From DASWIG01 sp965371445 (lineage in GTDB: Bacteria > Acidobacteriota > Thermoanaerobaculia > Multivoradales > J023): DNA of 43,878 bases. Position 1 is the first letter of the stretch. The number at the start of each line of letters is the position of its first letter. A program made the position numbers and the translations under genes. The stretch is taken from NCBI GenBank assembly GCA_965371445.1, contig CBDUYN010000074.1:1-43878 (forward strand), read 5' to 3'. Shown one piece after another: positions 35,385-43,878 of this stretch. The notes beneath the pieces are model-generated. The model did no database searches, was not told the DNA's origin, and was given only the letters and a program-made list of their open reading frames with translations.

Positions 35385-37043
35385 GTGACGTTTGCCCTTG
35401 CCACCCAGAAGCTCCCGCAAGCCGCTTTCGCCCTGCTACTCCTCGCGGGGACCGTCTCCGCCGACGAGCCTTGTCCGATCGTCCTCGTCGAGACCGCGCA
35501 CGACGCCGGGCTCGACTTCGTCCACGACCCGGGACGAAAGGGCGAAAAACACCTGCCCGAGACCATGGGCTCCGGCGTCGCCTGGCTCGACTTCGACGGC
35601 GACGGCCTGCTCGACCTCTACGCCGTCCAGTCGGGGTCCTTCCCCCCGGGCGGCGATCCGTCCGACGGCTCGGCCTCGGCGCGCGACCGACTGTGGCGAA
35701 ACCGCGGCGACGGCAAGTTCGAGGACGCGACCGAACGTGCCCGTCTCGACGTCCGCGGCTACGGCCAGGGCGTCACCGCGGCCGACGTCAACGGCGACGG
35801 CTGGGTCGACCTCTACGTCGTCAACTTCGGTCCCGACACCTACCTCAGAAACCGCGCCGACGGCACCTTCGAAGACGCGACCGCCGCGACCGGCCTGGGG
35901 CTCGGCGGGTGGGGCTCGGCGGCCGCTTTCGCCGACTACGACGGCGACGCCGACCTCGACCTCTACGTCGTCCGCTACGTGGACTACGACGCCGAGGACG
36001 AGCTTTTCTGCGGCGACCTCGACCGCGGCGAGCGCGAGTACTGCGATCCGTCGCTCTTCGACGGCTCCCGCGACGCCTTCCTGCGCCAGGACGACGGGCG
36101 CTTCGTCCCGGCGAGCGCGGCGGCGGGCGTCGCCTCGGCCTCGGGCAAGGGGCTGGGCGTCGTCTTCGTCGACCTCGACGGCGACCTCCTCCCCGACCTC
36201 TACGTGACGAACGACATCACGCCCAACATCGTCTTTCACAACCTGGGCGACGGCACGTTTGAGGACGTCTCCTTCCTCTCCGGCGCCGCGGCGAACGTCG
36301 AGGGGATGTTCGAGGCCGGCATGGGGATTGCAATCGGCGACGTCGACACCGACGGCGACCCCGACGTCGCGGTGACCAACTTCGACGTCGAAACCAACAC
36401 CCTCTACGAGAACCTGGGCGATCTCCAGTTCGAGGACGTCTCGGCCCGGAGCGGCTATGGGCTACCGTCGTTCAACCTGCTGGGCTTCGGCCTGGTGCTC
36501 GTCGACTTCGACCGCGACGGCGACCTCGACGTCTACGCGGCGAACGGACACATCTTCGAGAAGCCGAAGCGCGAGAGCGTCACCTACCGGCAGCGCAACC
36601 TCTTGCTCGCGGGCGACGGCGCTGGCCGTTTCGTGGAGCTGCGCTGCGCCTACCTCGACGAGGACCCCCTCCTCGGGCGCGGGCTCGCCGCGGGCGACTA
36701 CGACGGCGACGGCGACCTCGACCTCGCGCTGTCGAACAACGACGGCCCCCTCCAACTGTGGCGCAACGACACGCCGGGCGGTGGCTGGGTCGGTCTGCGC
36801 CTCGTGGGCCGCGCCCCGAACACCGAGGCCGTGGCGGCGACGGTCGAGCTCGTCGAGGCGGGCGGACGCCGTCAGCGCCGTTGGGTCATGGCGGGCGACA
36901 GCTACGAGTCCTCGAGCGACCGCCGGGTATTCTTCGGGACGGGGACGTCGAATCCGGCGTCGATCGAGGTGACCTGGCCTTCCGGCGAGCGGCGGCGGAT
37001 CGTCGGTCCGCCGGCGGGACGCTATGTGGTGGTGCGGGAGTAG
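35385..37043 (+). CDS. Secreted FG-GAP/VCBS repeat protein with ASPIC-like C-terminus
   Basis: This is a 552-residue protein. A signal peptide (LPQAAFALLLLAGTVSADE) precedes rows of FG-GAP repeats (DFDGDGLLDLY, DVNGDGWVDLY, DYDGDADLDLY, DLDGDLLPDLY, DVDTDGD, DFDRDGDLDVY, DYDGDGDLDL) each with a calcium-binding-like loop. The C-terminus (SYESSSDRRVFFGTG, then VTWPSGERRRI) is the ASPIC/UnbV type. The start is GTG at 35385 with AAGGA seven bases upstream; an in-frame ATG at 35325 lacks a signal-like beginning. It is a paralogue-like counterpart of the gene at 26773 on the other side of the methylase/MBL unit. Ligand and location (periplasm or surface) are inferred. Confidence 0.85.
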   Translation: MTFALATQKLPQAAFALLLLAGTVSADEPCPIVLVETAHDAGLDFVHDPGRKGEKHLPETMGSGVAWLDFDGDGLLDLYAVQSGSFPPGGDPSDGSASARDRLWRNRGDGKFEDATERARLDVRGYGQGVTAADVNGDGWVDLYVVNFGPDTYLRNRADGTFEDATAATGLGLGGWGSAAAFADYDGDADLDLYVVRYVDYDAEDELFCGDLDRGEREYCDPSLFDGSRDAFLRQDDGRFVPASAAAGVASASGKGLGVVFVDLDGDLLPDLYVTNDITPNIVFHNLGDGTFEDVSFLSGAAANVEGMFEAGMGIAIGDVDTDGDPDVAVTNFDVETNTLYENLGDLQFEDVSARSGYGLPSFNLLGFGLVLVDFDRDGDLDVYAANGHIFEKPKRESVTYRQRNLLLAGDGAGRFVELRCAYLDEDPLLGRGLAAGDYDGDGDLDLALSNNDGPLQLWRNDTPGGGWVGLRLVGRAPNTEAVAATVELVEAGGRRQRRWVMAGDSYESSSDRRVFFGTGTSNPASIEVTWPSGERRRIVGPPAGRYVVVRE

Positions 37044-37086
37044 ATCTCTCCGACGCGTCTCCCCCCCCCCTGCTTCCCCCGTACGC

Positions 37087-37092
37087 TAAGAT
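37087..37092 (+). promoter_or_regulatory. Candidate -10 box upstream of sdhC
   Basis: TAAGAT lies 73 bases upstream of the sdhC ATG. The same TAAGAT word occurs 62 and 18 bases upstream of the GT2 and mntA genes. No convincing -35 was found, so the call rests on this recurrence only. Confidence 0.3.
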
Positions 37093-37164
37093 AGCCGCAC
37101 CCGTCGGCACCGACCGATGGCCGGCGCCCGAGATCGGTGCCGGCTCAAGAACGGAGATCAACGC

Positions 37165-37842
37165 ATGTCCTGGATATTCGACTTCTACCGGTCCCCCATG
37201 GGCAAGAAGGCTGTCATGGCGGTGACCGGTGTGCTGCTTTTCGGCTTCGTCCTCGGCCACATGGTCGGGAACCTCAAGCTCTACAAGGGGCAGGAGGCTC
37301 TCGACCATTACGCCGAGGCTCTGCGGGAGCTCGGCGCGCCCTTTTTCGGGCCCAGCGAGCTCCTCTGGGCGACGCGGATCGGCCTTCTCGTGATCCTCGC
37401 CCTCCACCTCCACGCGGCCGTCACCCTCACCCTCCACAACCGCCGGGCGCGTCCCCAACGCTACGCCAAGGAGACGCACCAGGCCTCGACCTTCGCCTCG
37501 CGGACGATGATCTGGGGAGGCGTCGTCATTCTCCTCTTCGTCGTCTACCACCTGCTGCACCTGACGGTGGGCAACGTCCACTCCGACTTCCGGCCGGGGG
37601 AGGTCTACCACAACGTGGTGACCGGCTTTCAGAACCCGTTCGTCTCGGGGGCCTACATCCTGGCCAACCTGTTCCTCGGCCTGCACCTCTACCACGGCCT
37701 GTGGAGCCTCTTCCAGACGCTCGGCTGGAGCGGTCCCCGGTGGAACGCGTTCCGCCATCGCTTCGCCGTTGCTTTCGCGGTCGTCATCTGTGCGGCCAAC
37801 ATTTCGTTCCCGGTGGCCGTCCTGGTCGGCTTCGTCAAATAA
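37165..37842 (+). CDS. sdhC: Succinate dehydrogenase cytochrome b558 subunit
   Basis: This is a 225-residue integral membrane protein with about five transmembrane helices (roughly 14-32, 70-90, 115-135, 163-182 and 199-222). Conserved histidines that could ligate heme lie at H32, H81/H83, H129/H132 and H174/H177. Length, helix count and the start MSWIFDFYRSPMGKKA match the single-subunit, two-heme cytochrome b558 family (type B succinate:quinone oxidoreductase). GGAGAT lies eight bases before the ATG. It is the first gene of sdhCAB, which transfers electrons from succinate to the quinone pool in the inner membrane. No sdhD gene is present, as expected for this type. Confidence 0.93.
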   Translation: MSWIFDFYRSPMGKKAVMAVTGVLLFGFVLGHMVGNLKLYKGQEALDHYAEALRELGAPFFGPSELLWATRIGLLVILALHLHAAVTLTLHNRRARPQRYAKETHQASTFASRTMIWGGVVILLFVVYHLLHLTVGNVHSDFRPGEVYHNVVTGFQNPFVSGAYILANLFLGLHLYHGLWSLFQTLGWSGPRWNAFRHRFAVAFAVVICAANISFPVAVLVGFVK

Positions 37843-37853
37843 GGAGGTCCGCC

Positions 37854-39763
<1,910 letters not shown>

Positions 39764-39764
<1 letters not shown>

Positions 39765-40525
39765 TGGACCTCACACTACACGTCTGGCGCCAGGCGGGAC
39801 CCGGCGAACCCGGCCGGATGGAACGCTACGAGGCCAAGGACCTGAGCTCGCATATGTCGTTTCTCGAGATGCTCGACGTCGTCAACGAACGGCTCACCGA
39901 GGACGGCAAAGATCCGATCACTTTCGACCACGACTGCCGCGAGGGCATCTGCGGAGCCTGCGGCATGATGATCAACGGCGTCGCCCACGGTCCCCAGGAG
40001 GGGACGACGGCGTGTCAGCTGCACCTGCGCCACTTCAAGGACGGCGACAAGGTCTGGATCGAGCCCTGGCGCTCGACGGCCTTTCCCGTCTTGAAGGACC
40101 TGATGGTCGACCGAACGGCTTTCGACCGCGTCATCGAGGCCGGCGGCTACGTCTCGGTCAACACGGGCTCGGCACCCGACGCCAACGAGGTGCCGGTGCC
40201 GAAGTTGAATGCCGAGCTGGCGTTCGAGGCCGCGGCCTGCATCGGTTGCGGGGCCTGCGTGGCACAGTGTCCGAACGGTGCGGCGCAACTCTTTACGTCG
40301 GCGAAGGTGTCGCACCTGGGTCTCTTGCCCCAGGGTCAGCCGGAGCGCTACGAGCGGGCGCGGAGCATGGTGGCGCAGATGGAGGCCGAGGCCTTCGGCT
40401 CGTGTACCAACCACCGCGAGTGCGAAGCGGTCTGTCCGAAGGAGATCTCAATCGACTACATCGCCCGGATGAATCGCGATTTCCTGAAGGCGCGGCTCAC
40501 TCAGCGGGGTGCGGCTTCGGCTTAG
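39764..40525 (+). CDS. sdhB: Succinate dehydrogenase iron-sulfur subunit
   Basis: This is a 253-residue protein carrying the three iron-sulfur centres. The [2Fe-2S] ligands are C58, C63, C66 and C84 (CREGICGAC). The [4Fe-4S] ligands are C159, C162, C165 and C169 (CIGCGACVAQC). The [3Fe-4S] ligands are C169-region plus C214, C220 and C224, with SCTNHRECEAVCP. It links the flavoprotein to the quinone in SdhC. Its start overlaps the sdhA stop by one base (TAATG), so sdhCAB is an operon. The complex is complete in this window. Downstream is a repeat-rich gene-free stretch, so the operon probably ends here although no clear terminator was seen immediately after the stop. Confidence 0.97.
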
Positions 40526-40578
40526 GAAGGGCCTTCGGCCGCGTCGCGGGGACGGAGATCGGAACCGGAGGGCCTTGT

Positions 40579-40766
40579 CTTCCACTGGGAGCGCCGGCGT
40601 CTCGCCGGCCGGACGCGCCAGCGTCCTACCTTCCGCCGGAACACCGGCGATCCCAGCAAGAAGACGTGGGGACCGCGTTGCACCACGACCGGCGTTTGCG
40701 CCGGTCGTGGCCAAAGATGGGACGCTACGCGTCCGGCCGGCGGGACGCCGGCGCTCCCAGTGGAAG
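40579..40766. repeat. 39-nt inverted repeat with internal perfect hairpin
   Basis: Left arm 40579-40617 and right arm 40728-40766 match in inverted orientation with one mismatch. They carry CTTCCACTGGGAGCGCCGGC on the left and its complement on the right; pairing continues a further nine or so bases with small differences. In the loop, a 12-bp perfect hairpin (CCACGACCGGCG/CGCCGGTCGTGG, 40683-40710) stands alone. This looks like a pair of dispersed palindromic elements in inverted orientation. Confidence 0.8.
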
Positions 40767-40795
40767 ATCCATGCAACGCTCGGGTAAAGAGCCGA

Positions 40796-41015
40796 GTGTC
40801 GACATGTCAACACCGACGCCGTAACGTCGACACATGCCGACAAAGTGTCAACACAACCGGCCCAAACTCTGATGGCCCCTACCTCCAGGAGCCCCTCACG
40901 CTGACGATAAAGCCGTACCCCGACGGTTGACGACGCAAAAGTGTCAACACTTTGTCGACAAACCGCCTGGAGTGTCGACAAAAGACACCCTCTGCGGCGA
41001 AGGTGTCGACAAAAA
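40796..41015. repeat. Cluster of GTGTCGACA / GTGTCAACAC words
   Basis: GTGTCGACA occurs at 40796-40804, 40972-40980 and 41003-41011. GTGTCAACAC occurs at 40845-40854 and 40941-40950, and TGTCAACAC at 40805-40813. TTTGTCGACAAA at 40951-40962 is a perfect palindrome, and GTCGACACA is at 40826-40834. Eight related words in 220 bp of non-coding DNA suggest repeated protein-binding sites or a replication-like iteron set. Confidence 0.6.
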
Positions 41016-41035
41016 CTGGTCGCAAAGCGACCCGT

Positions 41036-41197
41036 CCCGTAGGGGCCGGCACCAGCGGCATACGAGCCCACGGGCGTCGTCTTGCCAACGGTCCTGTCGA
41101 AGTTCGCGAGCTCGGCGGACGGCTTCTCGTCGCCCCATGGATACCGTCGGCCATCGGTGCCGCGGGCTGCCGCCTCCCACTGCGCCTCGCTCGGCAG
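41036..41197 (-). pseudogene. Fragment of a formylglycine-generating-enzyme (SUMF1) domain
   Basis: Reading on the minus strand, 54 codons give LPSEAQWEAAARGTDGRRY, then PWGDEKPSAELANFD, TTPVGSYAAGAGPYG. This is the middle of a SUMF1/FGE-sulfatase domain. The expected continuation (DMAGNVWEW) is missing, and the frame beyond 41036 runs into the repeat cluster. Upstream of the fragment the frame continues to 41350 with no recognisable partner. I read it as a truncated relic, probably cut by the repeat insertion. Confidence 0.6.
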
Positions 41198-41410
41198 GTC
41201 GCCGAGCTCGCCGCGACGCGCCTGGCCGATCTTGGACAAGAGCTTCCAGAGGGTCAGGATCCAGTCCTTGGCGAGGCCGGTGGAGATCGGGTCAGGCTGG
41301 GAGTCAGGGGCTACGTCGGAGTCGTTGGGGGAGTCTACCACGGCGGGCACCGCGCCGTCCCCGGCGCCCTCCAGACCTCCAGACCCTGCCCTTCATGGAG
41401 GCCGGTGTGC

Positions 41411-41416
41411 TAAGAT
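41411..41416 (+). promoter_or_regulatory. Extended -10-like box upstream of mntA
   Basis: TGCTAAGAT (hexamer TAAGAT 41411-41416) is an extended -10 type element, 18 bases before the mntA start. No clear -35 was found. A GGAGG ribosome site lies between it and the ATG. Confidence 0.35.
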
Positions 41417-41433
41417 CGAATCGGAGGTGGAAG

Positions 41434-41742
41434 ATGGTCCACAGCAAGTCCGACGTCGTCAACGTCTTGAACGAGAACCTGGCTCGGATCCGGTCCTTCG
41501 GGGTCCGGAAGCTGGGTCTTTTCGGCTCCTTCGTACGGGACCAGCCCGACGACGACAGCGACGTCGATCTGCTCGTCGAGTTCGAATCGGGCTGCAAGAC
41601 CTTCGACAACTTCATGGACCTCTCCTTCTTCCTTGAGGAGCGGCTCAAGCGCCGGGTGGAAATCGTCACCACGGAGGCGCTCAGCCCCCACATCGGCCCT
41701 CACATCCTTGCCGAGGTGGAGTATGTTCCGCTCCCCGCTTGA
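41434..41742 (+). CDS. mntA: MntA-type nucleotidyltransferase antitoxin
   Basis: This is a 102-residue minimal nucleotidyltransferase. The motif GSFVRDQPDDDSDVDLLVEF at 31-50 is the GSx10DxD signature, with catalytic acids D43 and D45. A third acid likely lies in VEIVTTEAL. In MntA-HepT pairs, MntA transfers AMP to a Tyr of the HEPN toxin and blocks it. GGAGG lies eight bases before the ATG. The stop lies 20 nt inside the hepT gene, so the two are translationally coupled. The gene is complete. A longer frame upstream was ignored because the ribosome site and the family length favour 41434. Confidence 0.92.
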   Translation: MVHSKSDVVNVLNENLARIRSFGVRKLGLFGSFVRDQPDDDSDVDLLVEFESGCKTFDNFMDLSFFLEERLKRRVEIVTTEALSPHIGPHILAEVEYVPLPA

Positions 41743-42079
41743 ATTTCTACGGCATATCCTTATAGAGATCGATTACATCGTCCGGACGTCGAAAGATCTG
41801 GACAAGGATGACTTTCTGCTCGATGAAACCCTCAAGAGGTCCTTCGTCCGCAGCATCGAGATCCTCGGTGAGGCGTCAAAGAGGATCGCTCCCCAGCTGA
41901 GGGCGAAGTACCCCGACGTAGAATGGCGCAAGATCGGTGGGATGAGAAACCGACTCATTCATGACTACTTCGCAGTGGACTACGATATCGTCTGGGACGT
42001 TGTCGTCCACAAGATACCGGAGCTGCAGGGTCAGATGAAGGACATCCTGGAGGCTGAAGAAGGCGAGCCGGAAAGCTGA
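41723..42079 (+). CDS. hepT: HepT-type HEPN ribonuclease toxin
   Basis: This is a 118-residue all-helical HEPN protein. The catalytic motif R-x4-H is RNRLIH at 75-80, and it continues to Tyr82 as RX4HXY, the residue targeted by AMP transfer from MntA in known systems. The start MFRSPLEFLRHILIEIDYIV matches the family, and GGTGGAG precedes the ATG. It overlaps mntA by 20 nt. All key residues are present, so the toxin appears functional. It is a ribonuclease held in check by MntA. Downstream is gene-poor sequence. Confidence 0.92.
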   Translation: MFRSPLEFLRHILIEIDYIVRTSKDLDKDDFLLDETLKRSFVRSIEILGEASKRIAPQLRAKYPDVEWRKIGGMRNRLIHDYFAVDYDIVWDVVVHKIPELQGQMKDILEAEEGEPES

Positions 42080-42798
42080 GCACGTCGGACGCCTAGGCGA
42101 ATCGCCCACTCCAACGCCCCCGCTCGACCAACACCACCTCCCCCTCCCGGCTCCGCGTGGCGAGGATCGTCACCTCCGGCGAGGCGCGCGGCCTCCAGGG
42201 ACGCATCCTGGCGATGTTGGCCCAGCACGACATCGCGGCACGTCTGAAGCTTCTGGCCCCTTTTCCCAACATGCCGGAGGCGCTCGCCGCGTTGAAGCTC
42301 TGGCACGCCGCCGTCGCCGCGCGGTCCCTGAACCAGACGCGGCAGCTGATCGAGCGCTGCCGCGCTCTCCTGGTGCGGCCCGGAAGTGTTTGAGCCCTGA
42401 GCCGGTGGCGCCGCAAGCGCCGCTCACCTCGCCTCCCTCTCACCCCCCGTCGACGTTCTCCCTGAAGGAAAGGGGGGGTTCGGCAGCTACCGGCCGACGG
42501 TTGCGACCCGCACCCCACGGACCGTCCGCGGGGTTCCACGAGCCCGCCCGGAGACCGGACCTGCTCCCCCCTCACCCTCCTGGAAGACGAGCCGGAGGGT
42601 GAGAGGGTGGCGGGTGAGCCGTCCCTCGACGGCCACCTCAGACAGAAGCCTTTCAGAGGATACGGACCGTGTCGCCGGCCGGATGTCCCTCCTGCCCTGC
42701 CGACCGGCGGCCTTGATGTCGGGCAGGAGATCGCCGACGTGGTAGATTGAACCGATCCGGACATCGAACGACCGCCGGAGGATCCGAGGACGAGAGCC
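42080..42798. other. Gene-poor region with short palindromes between hepT and the FHA gene
   Basis: A possible small reading frame is listed separately. At 42571-42580 and 42594-42603 the words CTCACCCTCC and GGAGGGTGAG form a 10-bp perfect stem. A purine-rich run near 42468-42480 (GGAAAGGGGGGG) lies near CTCACCCCCC. TAGATT at 42743-42748 may be a -10 for the FHA gene. Nothing else was recognised. Confidence 0.5.
42157..42393 (+). CDS. Possible small hypothetical protein
   Basis: A GTG-started frame of 78 codons has strong helical character (ILAMLAQHDIAARLKLL, MPEALAALKLWHAAVAA, QTRQLIERCRALL). No family is recognised and no ribosome site is convincing. The codon third positions are GC-rich like the genes around it, but the opposite strand is open as well. 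It could be a small unknown gene, the tail of a decayed gene, or chance. Confidence 0.25.
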   Translation: MARIVTSGEARGLQGRILAMLAQHDIAARLKLLAPFPNMPEALAALKLWHAAVAARSLNQTRQLIERCRALLVRPGSV

Positions 42799-43719
42799 AT
42801 GTTCAAGGAGCTGGAAGAGATCGACGTCTCGGCGATCGAAGAGCTCGCCGGCATCAAGGAAGAGCAGGAGGTCCTCGAAGAGCGCCTCACGAAGATGGAG
42901 GGCGAGCGCGAGCATGTCTCGGCCGCTGTCTTCGAACGGGTCGGGGGGGATTACCGGGAGCGCTGCGACGCGCTCGAGGAGAAGGCCCGGCCGAGGAAGG
43001 AGGCGGCCCGCGGCGAGTACGCGAAGCTGCGGTCGCTCTCCGAACGGCTGACCGAGGTTCTGGAGAAGGCGCGTCTCGACAAGGAGGAGGTCGAGTTCCG
43101 CCACGAGCTCGGCGAATTCGACGAGGAGGCCTTCAAGGAGCGTCTCGCCGGTTGCGAGAAGGAGGTCGAAGACCGCCAGGCCGAGCTCGGCGAGGTCGAG
43201 GAGATGATGCAGCGCTTCCGCGATGCCTTTCGCTCGGAAGAGGAGCTGCTGACGGAGGCGGCGACGCCGTCCGACGTCCCGGAGGCAGCAACGCTCGAGC
43301 TTCCCGCTCCGCTCGAAGGCGCCGCTCCGGGAGGGGACGGAGTCATCCAGACGGGCGCCCAGACGGTGGCCCTGCCCCGCGGAGGCTCGCAGGCGGCGGA
43401 GGAGGCATCGGGCGCCACGGTGGTCATGAAGATGCCGCGCCTCGTCGCCCACCATGAAGAGGGCCAGGCCGATTACCGGCTGGGGACGGCGCCGCTCGTG
43501 ATCGGCCGCGCCGAGGACGCCGACATCCGCTTCCCGATCCCTTCCGTGTCGCGCCACCACGCCCGGGTGGCTCCGGGCCCCGACGGCTTCGTCGTCACCG
43601 ATCTGGGCTCGGGCAACGGCACACAGATCAACGGCGAGCCCCTGACCGGCCAGCACGTGCTGCGCGACGGCGACGCCATCCAGGTGGGCACGGAGCTCGT
43701 GACCTTTCACGTCGGCTAG
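42799..43719 (+). CDS. Coiled-coil protein with C-terminal FHA domain
   Basis: This is a 306-residue protein. Residues 1 to about 152 are Glu/Lys/Arg-rich heptads forming long coiled coils, with a central FKERLAGCEKEVEDRQAEL segment. A linker rich in Ala, Pro and Gly follows (155-205). The FHA domain spans about 222-306, with conserved IGRAEDADI (R237), SRHHA (S251, H253) and SGNGTQINGE (N273). FHA domains bind phosphothreonine, so a Ser/Thr kinase product may be its ligand. The kinase at 14263 is one candidate by content only. No transmembrane segment is seen. The ATG at 42799 has GAGGA upstream. No operon partner is visible before the window ends. Confidence 0.85.
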   Translation: MFKELEEIDVSAIEELAGIKEEQEVLEERLTKMEGEREHVSAAVFERVGGDYRERCDALEEKARPRKEAARGEYAKLRSLSERLTEVLEKARLDKEEVEFRHELGEFDEEAFKERLAGCEKEVEDRQAELGEVEEMMQRFRDAFRSEEELLTEAATPSDVPEAATLELPAPLEGAAPGGDGVIQTGAQTVALPRGGSQAAEEASGATVVMKMPRLVAHHEEGQADYRLGTAPLVIGRAEDADIRFPIPSVSRHHARVAPGPDGFVVTDLGSGNGTQINGEPLTGQHVLRDGDAIQVGTELVTFHVG

Positions 43720-43878
43720 GAGCCTGTAGGGCATAGCCCAGCCGACCTCCCGGCGGACTTCCTCCGCCGGGAAATCCCCCTAACCCCCTTTCCTAAAGGG
43801 GGGATAAGACTCCGGATTCTTCTCTGAACCCCCCTTTCGGAACGGGGGGGAGGGGGGATTCTCCAGCAGGCGAAGCCT
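43720..43878. repeat. Non-coding end with G/C-rich palindromes
   Basis: TCCCGGCGG (43748-43756) and CCGCCGGGA (43764-43772) form a nine-base perfect stem with a seven-base loop, about 30 bp after the FHA stop. Further on, runs of C and G with AAAGGGGGG words form a second G/C hairpin. The G-rich words look like those in the nSTAND gene. No T-run follows, so terminator function is uncertain. Confidence 0.5.

Larger units (their letters stand above)
40526..41433. other. Repeat-rich gene-free region between sdhB and mntA
   Basis: No intact gene is seen in these 908 bp. The stretch contains a long inverted repeat, a perfect hairpin, a cluster of GTGTCRACA words and a formylglycine-enzyme fragment, each listed separately. 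A minus-strand frame is open from 41350 to 40448 but only the part at 41036-41197 resembles a known family. Confidence 0.7.

Noticed and set aside
40448..41350. Minus-strand open frame of 300 codons as an intact gene
   Set aside because: Only 54 codons resemble a known family; the remainder crosses the inverted repeat and the sdhB end, so it is not one gene.

Overview
The window is dense, GC-rich bacterial DNA, and Acidobacteriota is the most likely source. The reasons are an ECF sigma factor translationally coupled to a Ser/Thr kinase with a TPR tail, a cytochrome-b558-type sdhCAB operon, many secreted Kelch, FG-GAP/ASPIC, TPR and Ig-like proteins, and a Kelch/peptidase protein ending in an FADGFESGD-type tail. 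The phylum call is inference from gene content; no rRNA or other marker gene was seen.

Layout. 1-5690 is the 3' part of a giant secreted Kelch/C25-peptidase/DUF11 protein. 5709-6121 is a hicBA toxin-antitoxin pair. 6195-12303 is a two-gene, overlapping, minus-strand module: a CHAT protease fused to a SIR2-like domain, followed by an nSTAND NTPase with a transmembrane segment and 16 WD40 repeats. It looks like a bacterial conflict (defence or regulated-death) system and is the most striking object here. 12445-13323 is a secreted PPC-domain protein. 13676-16614 is the ECF sigma/kinase pair. 16698-17285 is higBA with a recognisable promoter and operator. 17552-24390 is mostly housekeeping and signalling: a metallophosphoesterase divergent from a MoxR ATPase, a small membrane protein, a GT2 glycosyltransferase, a hybrid histidine kinase, and prmA-rsmE. 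24630-31344 holds a second ECF-like sigma factor, a secreted Ig-like protein with promoter and terminator, an FG-GAP/ASPIC protein that probably starts at CTG, and two divergent TPR proteins.

31362-35174 is a two-gene unit of an N6-adenine DNA methylase and a ComEC-type MBL hydrolase. Its base composition looks less GC-rich than its neighbours, and it sits between secreted-protein genes like an inserted defence island. 35385-37043 is a second FG-GAP/ASPIC protein and 37165-40525 is the sdhCAB operon. 40526-41433 is non-coding and repeat-rich: a 39-nt inverted repeat, a perfect hairpin, a cluster of GTGTCGACA-like words and a formylglycine-enzyme fragment. 41434-42079 is an mntA-hepT toxin-antitoxin pair. 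42080-42798 is mostly non-coding. 42799-43719 is a coiled-coil FHA protein, followed by G/C-rich hairpins to the window end.

Taken together, housekeeping genes (sdhCAB, prmA-rsmE, GT2) alternate with accessory genes: three toxin-antitoxin modules, one NTPase/CHAT conflict module, one methylase/MBL module and several families of short palindromic repeats. Two sigma factors, the kinase, the hybrid histidine kinase and the FHA protein form a signalling layer. A physical link between that layer and the secreted proteins is not shown by the sequence.
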